The position numbers and the translations under genes were made by a program. From positions 310,001-374,000 of the forward strand of contig BRON01000015.1 of assembly GCA_024345305.1 (NCBI GenBank): a DNA stretch of 64,000 bases. The letters run 5' to 3'. Within the stretch, counting starts at the first letter, position 1; every line of letters begins with the position of its first letter. The DNA is from Mrakia gelida. Its lineage: Eukaryota > Basidiomycota > Tremellomycetes > Cystofilobasidiales > Mrakiaceae. The notes below the pieces were generated by a model, which saw nothing but the letters and a program-made list of their open reading frames with translations, was not told where the DNA came from and searched no databases. Shown here piece by piece: positions 33,822-46,600 of this stretch.

Positions 33822-35689
33822 TCAACCTCGACTCGAAGAAGACCCAGCAATCGACATCCTCCTCCTCCCCGCCTTCACTTCCGCCTCCCCTTCACCCTGA
33901 GCGCTCGACTGCGTCCTAGCTCTCGCGACCAACTCCTTCCCCTCTGGAACCTCGGGCAACGTCTTGAGAGATTTCGACAAGGGAGCTGGTTTCGATCCTC
34001 CGCTGCCAAAGACTTTGAGTTGGTTGGGCCACTTCCCGTCTGTTTCGAGAAGGAAGAGAAGTGGGAGAGAGTCAGTGATGATGAGATCGAGGGATGTGTG
34101 GAGGTGAGAGGGACGAAACGCACATCTCCACGACGACTTGTACTTTCGTCCGAGGACGAGAGGGATGAGGATTCTTCGAACGAGAGGGGAGAGGAGAGGC
34201 CATTCACGACCTGGAGGGGTGTTGATGATGAGGACCGCTGAAGGAATCGAGGAGGAACAATGGAAAGCGGTCCGGTCAGCACGAAGGCGGAAGAACGACG
34301 CATCGAGGATCGAAGGGGGAAGAAACGCGTTGACGAACGAAGAGCCGTGTAGAGATGACGCTTGTAGTCCTTGATGATGTGCTTCTGTAGCGAGGCTCCC
34401 TGCTTGTCGAGATCCTTGGTAGAGAAATGATCCCTCAGGATATCGGGATCCAGAGCGTTGAGCTCGTCGGAGAAATGAGTGGCGAGTTGAATAGCGAAAA
34501 GGTCGATGATGTCCAAAATCGTTTGGGGGTCGTAGATTGACGGGTCCACAAGGCAAGCTCGAAGGTAAAATTTGAGAGCTCTAACACCATCATCGAACTG
34601 ATCATGTGATGACCGAGGTGAGAGAGAGATGAGGGAGCGAATGGGAAGAAGGAACGAAAAGGAAAAGGTAAGCTCGTCGCACTCGCGTTCGTATCGTCGG
34701 CCCTCAAAGCTGAGGGTTCTAGACGAATATATACGTACCGATGCGTGCTGTTCGAGACAGGCCTGCATGGAAATCGCGACTTCCAGAGACGGAAAGTAAT
34801 ACTCTGCGAAGGGAGGGACGAAGGAAGAGTTCAGCGACGCGAACGCGGACGCGTCGACTCGCCGAGTCGGGGAAAGGTTGCTCACCTTCCTCGAGGTCGT
34901 GATGCGTGTCAATGGCGTGGATAACAGCCGAAGAGAACTGGCAGAAAGCCACCCTCTCCTCCGGACCGACGATAAAGGGAGCGTGCTGTTTAATCGAAAA
35001 CCAAACGCGTCGTCAATTCGGGTGCGACGTCGCGCTCAAGCGAAATTCGACCCCACTCACCCTGTAGACCTGATCCAATCCGTTCCACAGAGCTACATGG
35101 ATGTTACTCATCTCCCATCTATGGATAAAACGCGAGCAGAGGAGACCGAGCGATCAGCGTCGGAACAATCAGGAAGACGAGCGACGAGGAGGAGATCAAA
35201 AGAAAAGTCGACTCACCGCGGTCTCCAGAAGGGATCAACTGGGAGACGATCTCCAGCGTGAAACCTGCATAGATCCATGCTCAGAACGACGTCGCTGTCG
35301 TCCATAACGCTGAACTTGGTGCTGCTGCCGAGAGCTTCGAGCGTCGAGAAGTGATGGACGCTCGTCGGAGCTGTCGAGCCGTTGCTTCCTCCACTGCTGA
35401 ACTTCGATCCTACGTGTTGTCGAAGGCTTGGGGTTCCTCCTGCTTCCGAGCTGAGCGAGCTCGTCGACTGACTTGGGGAGGGAGGGATAGAGGTTCGACG
35501 ATGAAAAGCGTTTGCAGAAGGGGGATCGGGGAAGAGAGCATGAGTTGGCGAAGGGACGAGGGAGGAGGGCGAGTCGGGAGGAGAAATCAAGCTCGAAATT
35601 TTGGAGGTTGTGAGAGAACCTATTATGGGGATCTCGTCGAGCAGAGGGGAAGGGGAGAGAGTGGAGGGAGTTGGAGGAGGAGAAAGCAT
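33822..35689 (-). CDS. Hemerythrin-like (HHE cation-binding) domain protein
   Basis: The first long exon (about 35214-35689) encodes a Ser/Pro-rich, probably disordered N-terminus of about 158 residues, ending MDLCRFHAGDRLPVDPFWRP. Next come, in separate exons, RWEMSNIHVALWNGLDQVYR, APFIVGPEERVAFCQFSSAV followed by IHAIDTHHDLEE, YYFPSLEVAISMQACLEQHA, and QLATHFSDELNALDPDILRD. The spacing HHDLEE…YYFP…LEQHA…THFSDEL fits the hemerythrin/HHE four-helix bundle, whose His/Glu/Asp side chains bind a di-iron or other metal centre. The C-terminal part (LKTLPEVPEGKELVARAR) is basic. Function in fungi is poorly defined; metal binding is inference from the residue pattern. The frame is also open upstream to an ATG at 35887, so the start is uncertain. 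Divergent from THI6. Confidence 0.7.
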
Positions 35690-36153
35690 CGTCGAGAGCG
35701 GGAAGATGGATGTCGGGAGGGAAGAGCCGTTTCCGTAGGTTGACAGGCGGTTTTTTGGGTGAGAGAGAGAGGAGAGAGAGGGGCGAGCTGAGAATCTGAT
35801 CCAGGGGAAGAAGGGCTTGAGGAGTGAGGGGGAGGGGGAAGTGACAAGCTCGTAAACGCGGAGAGCTGAGAATCCTCGAGAAGACACGGACGTTCGGCAC
35901 GAGAAAAGGCTGCTAGACCTCCTTTCTTTATTCCGTTTTTTGACGAGTACTTCCCGACACCGTCCTGTACAGGCTGAAACATTTCTGGGAGATGAGGGTT
36001 GGGAGGGACATGAGCAAGAGCTGGACGGAGGCGGAAGACGCGCTTCTTCCTTCCCCGAGATCGCCTGTCAGTTGAGCTTCCTCACCTCCCGAGTCCTCTC
36101 TCCCCTTCCTTCCTCCCTTCCAGCCACCTCTTCCCTCCTCCCTGCTTTTTCCG
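35690..36153. promoter_or_regulatory. Divergent promoter HHE gene / THI6
   Basis: This 464-bp region separates the two divergent starts. C/T-rich runs lead to the THI6 ATG at 36154. I looked for the CTGAGA and ACC-TTGAACCTGAT elements of a fungal TPP riboswitch and did not see them here or in the first THI6 intron. Confidence 0.45.
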
Positions 36154-38674
36154 ATGGTTCGACCAATCATAGACTACTCGCTCTACTTGGTTACAGGACG
36201 AGAACTTCTGCCTGAGGGGAAGGTAAGTCTATCTTCTCTTCTTCCCTCTTCTGAAAAGGAGAGAGACGTCTCAAGCTCGAGCTAACCATCTCCGCCCTTC
36301 CTTCCCTCCTTCCTCCCTTCCCTCCTCGCTCTCAGGACTATTACGAGTCGCTGGAGCAGTCACTCCAGGGAGGAGTCACCGTCGTTCAGATCCGAGAGAA
36401 GACCGCCGATACTGGGGAGTTCTACGAGGTCGCTCTCAAGAGCAAGCTGATCTGCGACAAGGCGAGCTCAACTTCCTTCCCTTCTCCTTTCTCTTCTCGA
36501 CGTCGAGCTCACCAGTGCCGTCTCCTCTCTTTCCTTCCCTCAGTACTCGGTTCCCCTATTCATCAACGATCGTCTAGATGTCTTTTTCGCCGTTTCCCAC
36601 TCCTCTCCTTCCCCTCCTCTCGCTGGAATCCACATCGGTCAGACGGATCTCCCTCTCCCGCTAGCTCGTGAGCTTCTCGACAAGGCTGGCTACCCCGACG
36701 CCGTGATCGGTATCTCGTGTCAGACTCTCGCTGAAGCTCAGGAGGCCAAGAGGGTTCAGGCAGACTACGTTGGAGTCGGTCCTTGCTGGTGGACGGGGAG
36801 CAAGAACCTCAAGAAGGGAGTGCTTGGGGTGAGAGCAGTCGAGGAGCTGGTCGTCGCTTACGGAGGTCCTGCTGTCGCCATCGGTGAGCTTGATTTCTCC
36901 TTAATCCTCATAGAGGTGACCCTGATGGCCCTATGCACAGGATCTGACATTCCGTTGAACTTCGATGGTCGTTTCACAGGTGGGATCAAGTCTCCAAATC
37001 TCCCTCACCTCCTCCACGCCGCTCCTTCCCTCTCTGGAGTCGCCATCATCTCCGAAATCGTTGGAGCTCAGGATCCCACACCCATCTGCCAGAAGCTGCA
37101 GAAGATCATCAAGTCGTTCCAGACGAAGTCGTCTTCCGAGTCGAAGGAGGTCAGGACGAAGGAGAACATCGCGAGCGGGGTCGCGGATCTGCTGAAGGTG
37201 CTGAGGAAGGAGGGTCCTGTCGTTAACGTGAGCAGAGATCTCCTTCCCTTCTGGGATGGGATCAGCGCTGATCATATCCGCCGATGTTCTTGTTCTAGCA
37301 ACTCACCAACGTCGTCGTCGCGAACGGTTCGTCCTCGTTCTCCTCTTCCTTGTCGCGTCGCATCGAACCTCCTCTCATCGGTCTTTCCTTTTTTCGTTTC
37401 ACCAGATTCGGCCAACGCGACTCTCGCTCTGGGAGCTTCTCCCATCATGGCTACTGTACCTTCGGAGGTCACTCAGCTCAGCAAGATCATCGGTTCGTCC
37501 GGCCTTGACCTCCCTTCGACTCCTCGACGCTGACCTTCTTCCCTCCTTCTGCCCCCACGTCCCCAACTTCCTCAGGAGCCTGTCTCGTCAACTTCGGAAC
37601 CATCAAGGACATCGATGGAATGCTCGCTGCTGGTTCGTCCACTACTCCTCCGACGCTTCCTCGTCGAGAAAGACGCGACTGATCTCGCTCTCGTTCCTCT
37701 CCTTCATCAGGTTACGCTGCCAACCAGAACGGAAAGCCTATCATCTTCGATCCTGTAGCCGTCGGAGCCTCTGATCTTCGTCGCTCATCTGCTCATGGTG
37801 CGATTCTCTCCTCCTTCCCTCATCTTCCTTCCTCGACTGACCTGGCTTTCCTCTCCTCGCTCGCTCCAGAACTCCTCTCGACCTGGCAGCCAACGATCAT
37901 CAAGGGGAACGCTGGAGAGATCGGAGCTCTTCTCGGCTCGACGGAGGTCACGACTCGAGGTGTTGATTCGGGAGCGGGAGGGTTCAAGGATCCTGCGGCG
38001 ATCGTGAGGACTTTGGCGAGGAAGGAACGTGAGTCGATTCGCTGTCTTCACCTCTTTTATTTTCTTCTTCGCACAGTCTGACCCAGTCTTCGACTTCACG
38101 CAGGTTCGGTCGTCGTGATGACAGGAGAAGTCGACTGGGTTTCGGACGGTGAGACGGTCGTCAAGCTCAGCAACGGAAACCACCTCGTTCGTTCGCGTCT
38201 GCCTTCTCGCTTCCCTTACGTTCTCGACGCCGGGCCCTGACATCGCTTCCTCCCTTCTTCCTCCTCTTCGCAGCTTGGAGTCATCACCGGCTCAGGATGC
38301 ATGACCGGAACCCTCGTCGCTTGTTTCGCAGCTGCTGCTCGTCTCGCTTTCCTCGCTTCCAACTCGGACGCGATCCCTGGTCGACTCGTTCAGGGAGATA
38401 TGTTCCTTGGGGCTGTTGCTGGGTGAGCCCAACCCCTTTCCTCCTCCTCTTCTTGCTCTCCTTCTTCTTCTTCTCGAAGTCAAAAGCGTTCATTGACGCC
38501 TTTCCCTCTCTTCGTGAACGCAGAGTCCTCGCCATGACCATCGCGTCCGAAGTTGCTGCTGAACGACCGGACGTGAAGGGTCCGAACACCTTCCGATCTG
38601 CTTTGATCGACGAGATGTACAATCTCACGGGAGAGGAGATCATCAAGAGGTCGAAGATCGAGGTGTTCGCTTGA
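36154..38674 (+). CDS. THI6: Bifunctional thiamine-phosphate synthase / hydroxyethylthiazole kinase
   Basis: The N-terminal domain couples hydroxymethylpyrimidine-PP with hydroxyethylthiazole-P to give thiamine phosphate; the C-terminal domain phosphorylates hydroxyethylthiazole. Exons include 36154-36222, 36335-36461, 36544-36883, 36980-37227, 37299-37326 and 37406-37492, with about five more. Synthase landmarks are DYSLYLVTGRELLP, VTVVQIREKTADTGEFYEVA, VPLFINDRLDV, AGIHIGQTDLPLPLAR, DAVIGISCQTLAEA, ADYVGVGPCW and AIISEIVGA. Kinase landmarks are NATLALGASPIMATVPSEV, QPTIIKGNAGEIGALLG, VVVMTGEVDWVSDG, and GVITGSGCMTGTLVACFAAA. The synthase phosphate loop reads WTGSKN where homologues usually have a TxTK-like motif. 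The intron at 36462-36543 starts GCGAGC, a GC-AG intron. Confidence 0.93.
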
Positions 38675-38963
38675 GATTGAGGAGAGGGAGGGGAGGGACG
38701 GAGGGTTGGCGATCTCGGAGTGCGAGAAGCTCGTCGTTTTAGATGATATGTACGTAAAGTTCACTCGCGACGCCCAGACGAGAGCTACCTCGGAGGGGAG
38801 TTCTTGCTCGGGTTGGAAGTAAAGAAGAGTGAAGAACTCTCGTCGACGCGTCGTCGAAACCGAACCGAATCGAATTCAATCTAAGCGAGAACCAAGGCGA
38901 AAGCGAAGCGAAGACAAGCCACATATATGAAGCCCTCTCTCTGCTGAGCGAAAGCTATCGCAG
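38675..38963. other. Convergent 3' region THI6 / Zn2Cys6 factor 1
   Basis: Holds an ATATGTAC-type AT-rich spot (about 38747) and one GACGCGTC (about 38844). Nothing coding is seen. Confidence 0.35.
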
Positions 38964-41900
38964 CTAAGCTGGCGGAGGAGGGAAATGAGGGTACGACGAC
39001 GACGACGAAGCGAAATGAGGACTAGGGTTCGGCAGAGCGAACCTGAACTTGCTTGGGAAGTTGCAGTCTTGAGGTTGACCCGAGATGACTTCGTCCAGCA
39101 GGTTCTGGAACATCTTCCCCTGGCGGTGACCGAGGGGGAGACGATCTCCAACGCGGGCGATGGCGTTTCTGCGAAGAGGAGGGGAGGGGAGGGTGGTGTG
39201 AGCGCGCGAGCGAGTGAGCCGGGGAGGCGTGGAGAGAAGGGGTTGAGAAGACTTACTGGAAGACCTGAATATCCGAGAGGATCGAAGGGAGTTCCGACAT
39301 CTCGTTCTGGACGAGTGCATTTTGGAGGAAGCGGAGGAGAGTCCTGGCTCCGAGGTACCACGCCGTGAGCTGATCGAAGAGACGAAAGGAGAAGCTCTGT
39401 GAGCGCGAGCTCGAGTGAGGAAAGACGAGGGAAGATGTTACTCACCATAAAGGGATGCAGCAGCGAGAACTGGAACGTCGTTCGAGACAAACTATGGACG
39501 TGGTCGAGTAAGCCGCGAACGGCTTCACGCAGGTTGGGGATGGAAGGGTCGAGAGGGTTTGTAGGGTCCCAGTATCTGTCGTGGAGTTGGATCATGGCAC
39601 TGAGAATGAGAAGAAAAAGGGTCAGCGTCGTCGACGTCGACAAGAAGGAAAAGCTCGAGCGAACGAGGAGGAAGAACGAACACGTGAGGAACGGCTTGAG
39701 CGAGGAGAACGTCTCGATCGATCGAGAGACCATGAGCGTCGTCGCTTGGGATGTAGGGAGTCTTGAACTGAGGTGGGTAAGAAGCTCTGCAGAAAGGGAA
39801 ACGTGGCGGTCCGTCAGCTCAAAGGTGCGAAGACTGAAGACGCGAAAGAGAGAGGTTTCGCGCACTTGTGTCTGAAGAGCAAAGCGTCGAGATGCTTGAA
39901 CTGATCTCCCTCCCTAGGGTTCTCGTGACTCTGCATGTCTTCTCGACGAACGAACTCGGTGATGTGTCGAAGTAGCAAGGTCGCTCTAGAGGAAACAAGA
40001 AAGTCGACGCGACGAGCGAGTCAGCTCTTACTTTCGTTTCGTTCCGGTTCCCTCGATCTCGCTCGCTCGAGCTGGTTCGACTTACTTGGCGAAGAGAGTG
40101 AAAGGCGAAGAGTGTTCTGGTGGATGTTGAGTGAAGATGCCGATGGAGTCGCCGAATTGGGAAGGAGGGAGAAGAGGCGGCTGTTCGAAAGAAGGAGAAC
40201 GAAGAGTCAGTTCGAGAACGAAAGCGAGATCGACTGACCAAGACGAGAGATTAGGCTCACATCGAACGAGACGTTGGCGTGAGAGCTTGGGAGCGGGATC
40301 CACTGAGAAGCGAAGGCAAAGAAGAGAGGTCAGAACGTCGAAAACGCGTTCGAAGGGAGAGAAAGACGAGAAGAGCTCACTATATCCGTAGGAGTGAGAG
40401 TTCCCTGCCAACCAGACGAAGCAGAGCTCCAAGAGTCGACGCAGAACACGCTAGAAGCGAGAGAGAATGAAACAGGAAAAGAGGTCGAGGTCAGCTTCGA
40501 AGGTCAACTCGACCCGCCGACGAGCTCAAGGATCCGACGCAACTCACGCCCAAAACAAGTTCCTCCTCTCAGTCTCCTCAATCTGATCTTTCGCAGGCGG
40601 CACGAGAGAAGCCTTCTGCACCGTTCGTCGATCGAGATGAGGTCGAGCGTTGAGGTCGAGAGGGATGCAGAGCCTGCGAGGGACGAGGAAATGAAAGGCT
40701 CAGCCGGAATCCCTTCAGACCACGCGTTGCGCGAGAGAGACAGCAGGGACAAGTTTGAAAGACTCACCTCGTCATGAGAGCCAGAACGGACCACGACTCG
40801 AGCCAACGAGCGTGCTGATGTTGATACTGCGAGAGGAAGAGGAGAGCTTGAACGGCTTCGAGCCAGTGCTGAGGTTCGTTCATGACTTTGTCGACGTAAA
40901 GACGGCACCAGGTTCCGTGGATTTGGCCGAAGTCCTGTGCGCGACGAAAAGAGAGATTAAAGCGAAGAGAAAGGGGAGAGAGGGTCAGTCGAAGTCGAAG
41001 TCGCGTCGCGTCTGATCGTACCAAATCTCAGGAAGGCAAGACGCAGCCTACGTACCTCATCAACTCCCCTCGTCGTCCCTGGTGGCGGGGGCCCATACCC
41101 ATCCCATTTCGGATGAATCGCATCGGCCTTCAGCTCGTTCCGTCCTTCGTCGCTCGTCCCACACTGCTGAGCTCGATCGTGAGCTCTCTTCCAGTGAAGC
41201 GGCGTGTCCGAAACTGGGAGCAGGACTAGTCCTCCGATATATCGACAGGAGACGGCGCAGATGGCGTGGAGAAGGCCTGTGAACATGTGCGGTGAAGGGA
41301 GAGGTCAGAAGAGGGAAGAGGCGACGCGTCGAAGAGGGAAGGGGAAAGGGGAACGAGGGAGCTCACAGGGATGACTGGAGGGACGCAAGAAGAAAGCAAT
41401 AGGTCAGGGACGCATTGAAAACGACGAGAGAAGTAAAAGAGACTGACGGAAAGTTCCGATGCTTCGGCGGAAGAGCGAGTCTCGCGAGGAACCTCGGTTT
41501 GTTGAGAACGAGATTCGCGAAGGGTACCGCTGTAAAGAAGGCTTCGACGATTCGTTCGAGCTTCCCTGGACTGGGGAGATGAGAGGGCCATCTGTTCGAT
41601 ACCAACACCGGCACCAAGACCAAAACGGTGGGAGAAAGAAAACAGATCAGCTCGCCCCGCCGCGACGAAACGAACGCAGGGGAAGAAGGTACGAACGCGG
41701 GCCACAACAACTGCAACAAATCCAGATCGACTTCTCCTCCTCCTCCAGGTACTGCTCCATCGAGAATCCCATCGAGAGGACTCGGCCCTCCTTCCTCCAT
41801 CAACTCCTCGAGCGAAGGTCCCGTAACACTCGACGTCCTCGTCTCCCCTCCCCCTCCTCGTTCCTCCCCTGCTGGGGAAAGGAACGTCGACTCGGGAGCT

Positions 41901-43224
41901 GAGGCGGATGGTGAAGGGGTAGGGATCGGTTCTGGTGGAGGTTGAAAGGGGACGTAGGGTTGATGGAAGGAGGGAGAGGGATTCGACCAGGATTGAGACG
42001 CGACTGATGCTCCGAACGTCTGATGATGTTGTTGAAGGGGTGAGTTGGTAGGAGGGAAGAACGGAGGTTGTCTGTTGGTATGGTAAGGGTGTGGGAAGGG
42101 CGAGTATCCGTTTCCGACGACGTAGGTTCGAGAGGAGGACGAGGAAGGGTCGTGAATTTGGGGAGGTGGAGGAGGAGGAGCGAAGGGAAAGTGATGGGAG
42201 AGTCCTGGTGATCCGAGAGGTGGAGGAGTAGGCTCGTAGGCTTGACCTTGCCAGGTAGGAGGCGGGAGGACTCTTGATTCTCCTGCTCTGAGAGGACTCT
42301 CGACTCCTCCCAGTCCGAAGCTGAAGCTCGGCAGACCCATCCCTCCCGTCGAGCCAACTCCTCCTCCTCCGTCTCCCATCCTCGACGTTGAGGGTCCAGC
42401 AGCGTTCTGATCTCCTCCTTGACTGCTCCCGAAGAGGGAAGCTGACCCTGGTGATCCCACACCTTGACCTACTGCCATCTTGAGCATTCCTTCGAGCTGT
42501 TGAACCCTGCTCTCGAGTTCGCTGACTCGCTCGACCTTGGGCGGAGGAGGAGGACGTTTGGCTGAGCTTGCTTTGGAGGAGGACGAGGAGGAGGCGTGAC
42601 CGTTCGGTGAGGTAGGCAAGATGGGAGCTTCTTCGTAGATGCAGTGGGGGTAGGGAGGAGCCTCTTGGCCGGGTTTGAGGTGAGCTGGGGAAGAAGACCA
42701 GAGGGGGGAGCGCAGACAGGTCAGCGCCGAAGAGAGAGCGAAGCGATACGATGGTTCTCCCTCAGTGATGCTTCTCCCTTGACGGGAGCAGCGAGAGACA
42801 GATACTCACTGAGTACATGATTGTGCGATCTCACACACGTCGCGCAAGCCGGTCTGGCAGCGTCGCATCTGTACGTACGAGAGAACAGGAAGGGAGGGAG
42901 GGAAGAAAGGTGAGCTCGCGTAGGAACGAAAGGCCCCCATCCGCCCTCCCTCCCTTCCCTCTCAATTCAACAGAAGAAGACTAACCTCATTCGTCTCTTC
43001 CGACACTGAAGCGAACAAAGCCCATCCAAGACCCAACCGAAGTCAGCCTCTCTGCTCATCCTTCTCTCCCCTCCCCCTCACCCTCCCCTCCACCTTCTCA
43101 TCCTCGGACTCACCGATTCACAAGCCTCGAACCTCTTCAAAGCATTCGCCTTCTTCCCTGATCCTCGAGGCTTCTTCGCTGGCTCATCTTCGGATGGAGA
43201 AGTTGTCGTTGTGGCCTTAGGCAT
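38964..43224 (-). CDS. Zn2Cys6 fungal transcription factor 1
   Basis: The N-terminus starts MPKATTTTSPSEDEPAKKPR and leads into a split zinc cluster: ACES, then CRKRRMR, then CDAARPACATCVRSHNHVLS, with the sixth Cys in YPHCIYEE. This gives CX2CX6CX6CX2C plus a distant Cys, the Gal4-type binuclear cluster. A coiled-coil-like segment RVSELESRVQQLEGMLKMAV follows. The long exon is then rich in Pro, Ser, Gln and Gly. The central/C-terminal exons carry the fungal-specific regulatory domain with HLPSPGKLERIVEAFFTAVP and DFGQIHGTWCRLYVDKVMNE followed by PQHWLEAVQALLFLSQYQHQ. About 15 introns interrupt it. It is a probable nuclear DNA-binding regulator; targets unknown. The next gene upstream is a clear paralogue, so the two arose by tandem duplication. 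Confidence 0.82.
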
Positions 43225-43614
43225 GGCTGCTTTGAAAGGAAGGAGGTCAGCTCGACGTTTCGTGGCTCCTTCCCTCGGTCCACTCGCCCAACGTTCCTTG
43301 GTCGAGCGCTCGACGAGCAGCTCTGGCGCTAGGACGAGCTCCCGAAGGGGACCAGGGCGCGGTGGACGGAGAGTGAGACGTACCTTGAGTTGAGTAAGAG
43401 AACGGAGAGGTCGATGGAGTGAAGAGAACGAAGAGAAGGGAGAGACCAAAATGGATCGAAGGAGCAAACGAGCCCGAAGTTCGGTCGAGCTCCCTTCCTC
43501 TTCTCTTCTTTCCGTTCGTTCTTGCTCTTTTTCCTACAGAGAGGATGATGGATTACGATCTAGGGTATGTAGAATTACACGAAGTAAGGTAAGGACTAAG
43601 AGGAGTCAAAGAAT
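43225..43614. other. Spacer between the two Zn2Cys6 factor genes
   Basis: Promoter/5' UTR of factor 1 and 3' UTR of factor 2. The part next to the factor 1 start (43225-43480) has CTCGAC-rich intron-like sequence and may contain a 5' UTR intron. The part before 43614 has short AT-rich runs. No gene is seen. Confidence 0.35.
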
Positions 43615-46600
43615 CTAAGCTCGGAATCCAGGACCAGCCGACGACGCCGTGTTGTTCGCCTTCGAAACCAACCCGAACTCGCTGGGGAACTTGGTTTGAC
43701 AATCCTGGCTTGAGAGGACTTCCATGAGGAGGTTGTCGAGCATGATGCATTGACGGACTCCGAGGGGGAGACGCTCGCCGACTGAGAAGAGAGGGGAAAA
43801 GAAAGGGAAGGGAGGCGGAGGTCAGTTGAGAGGGAGCACAGAAAGGGACGCGACGCGTTTTGTTGGGGCGGAAGACTGGACTGACCTCGAGTGATTGCAG
43901 ATCTGCAAGGTTGGAGAGACGGCAAAAGAGGAGGAAAGATGAAGTCAGCGGAGCGAACGAAGGGCGCGAGGGAAAAGGAGAGAAGACGCGACTCGCCTGA
44001 ACACCCCGATCTCAGCGAGCAGCGACTGAGCCTGGTTGAGATCCGAGAGCTCGATGGCGGCCTTGAGGAACGTGAGGAGGCACTTGGCGCCGGAGAACCT
44101 AAGAAGATGGAAGGGAAAGCCCGTCAGAGTGAGAAGTGATGGACGAGGAAGACGGGTCTTCGCGAGGGACTCACCAAGCGTGCGTCTGTTCAGGAGAAAA
44201 AGCGAGAAGTCAGCGAACGGACTTCGCGAGGGGAAGGGAGTTGAGAGAAATTCGAAGGCTTACCAGGAAAGGAAGTAAGAGTGCGAAATCGAAGTTCGAG
44301 CGAGAGATAACGTGGACCTGGTTGAGAAGTCCGGTGAGCGCGTCTCGAATCGGGAACGACGAGAGGTCGAGAGGGTCGGTTCCTGTAGGGGACGGAGGAA
44401 TGACAAGTCAGTCGCCGAAAGAAGACGAGGATAATCGGGAGAGGACGAACCGTTGTAGTATGGGTCGTGGAGGGTGAGTCGAGATCTGCGAAGAAGAAGG
44501 AGGGAGGAAAGGTCAGGTCGAGCGCGGCGAGCAAGAGAGGAGGAAGACGCAAACTCACACATGAGGCAGAGCCTGAGCCACGACAAGATCTCGGTCGATA
44601 GCCATTCCATCTCCTCCTTGGTTGAGGATGAAGGAGTCGTTCGAGAAGGCCGGAATCGATTCTCTGCGTTGAACGAAGGCGAACACGAAAAGCAGATTAG
44701 ACCACGAGGTTTCACAATCTCATACCATAGGACTAGACTCACCGAAAGGTAGTGATAAGCGAGTCGAGATCTTTGAACTCGTCTCGACCTCGAGGGTCGA
44801 CTTCCTTCCCAGTCGCTCGAACGTAGTCGACGATGCGTCGAAGGAGGAGACTTCCTTTGACGTTGAGGCAGAACGAGTTGGAGTGCTCAGCGGGATGAAG
44901 GGCGAAGATGATGTCTGGAGAGTCTCCGAACTGGGAGGGTGGCGGAGGAGGATGCTGAGCGAGACGAAAGGAGGAAGGGGAAGGGATGAGAGTCAGGCGA
45001 AGAAACGCGACGGTTCAAAGCTCGAGAGCGCGATCAACACTCAAAGAACGAGATTCAAGACGTACATCGATGTTGAAGTTGGCCTGCGATGTAGGGAAAG
45101 CGACCCGCTGAGATGTACAAGAGTAAAGTCAGCAGATAACGACGAGACGAGAAGGGACGGATGAACTCACGATGTTGTTCGTCTCGTAGCCTCCCTGGAG
45201 CTGAGTCGAAGCCGAAGCGTAGGTATCAAGACATAGGATGAGCCAGAAGACTGTCGAAGCGAAAGAAGACAGGTTAGACTCGAAGAAGGAAGAGAGTCCA
45301 GCCTCGACCGCCGCGTCGAACATCGATGCTCACGATTTTGTCGTTCGACCCTTTCGATCTCATCCTTGGCTGATGAAGACGAGAAGGAACAAGCACAGTC
45401 AGCGGACTGAACTCCTGCGGTTATCGTCGCTCGACTTCGAGGCGAAGGAAGAGCAGAGGACGACTGACCTTGACCGGATATGTTCCCTCGAACACGACCG
45501 GGGTTTCCAGGAGCAATCTTCCGCCTTCCGAGCGGGGTATCGATGTGAAGAGGAGCATTGAGTCCGAGAGGGATAGCGAGGCTGAGAAAAAAGAGAAGGT
45601 GATCAGTTCGGAGCGAGTGGAGAAGATGAGCGAGGGATGAAGATCAACGAACCGAACCATCGAACCAACCGCGCTCCAAGCTCCCAGCCACAGCCCATGC
45701 TGATGGTAGTAATGGGTCAGCAAGAGAAGTGATTGAGTCGCTTCCAGCCAGTGTTCGGGACAGTGTCTCGCCTGAGCGAGGAGAAAGAGGAGGAGACGCG
45801 TCAGTTCGAAAATGGAAGTGGCTCGACAAGACTTCGTCGTTCGGTTTCGAAGACTCACTCGCTCGATGTAGAGGTTCGACCACGACGCGTGGATCTGTCC
45901 AAAGTCCTCGTCAAGTCCCTTAGTCGTACCCGCAGGTCGCATCCCAAGACCGTCCCAAATCGGCTGACCTGGCAGATCGTTCTTGCTCGACGAGCCTTGA
46001 GGACTGTGAGGGAAGAGGGTCGCCGACGGTGGAACCAAGACGAGTCCTCCGACGAATCGAGCTGTCGAGGCGCAGATCGTATGGAGCAGACCTAGAGGTC
46101 GAAGAGAAGAAGAAGAGCGAAAGTGCGAAGAGTGAGCGATTGTTCAGAGGTCGGAGGGACCAGAGGTGGAAGACGAACTGGGATGAGGAAAGTTGTGATG
46201 CGTTGGAGGAAGGTTGAGACGAGACATGAAGCGAGCTTTGTTGAGGATTTGGTTCGCGAAAGGTGAGAACTTGAAGAAGTTGTTGACGCTGTGAAAAGAG
46301 GAAAAGTGAGCGAGTCAGCGAAAGACGCGTCGCGTCGAGCAGAAGCGGGACGAACATGTGCTCGAGTTTGCCTGGAGGAGGGAGATGAGGCGGCCAGCTG
46401 CGAGGACAGGAAGGGAGTCAGTTCCCATTTGAGGTCAAGATGGGAAGAAAGGAACCCTCACCCTGGCCACAAGAGCTGAAGAAGAAAGGAAGAAGAGTCG
46501 TCGTTCGCGCCCTCCTCGACGAGTCCAACTGTCGACGAGCCCTGCCCGTTCCCGTTCCCGTTCGACGATGACCCAGGAGCACTCAAATCTACTCCCATCC

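Noticed and set aside
35690..36300. TPP riboswitch in the THI6 leader or first intron
   Set aside because: The conserved CTGAGA and TTGAACCTGAT-type segments were not found.
36884..36979. In-frame open stretch between two THI6 exons
   Set aside because: It begins GTGAGC, holds a TCTGAC branch and ends TTTCACAG; removing it gives the expected AIGGIK. It is an intron that happens to lack stops.
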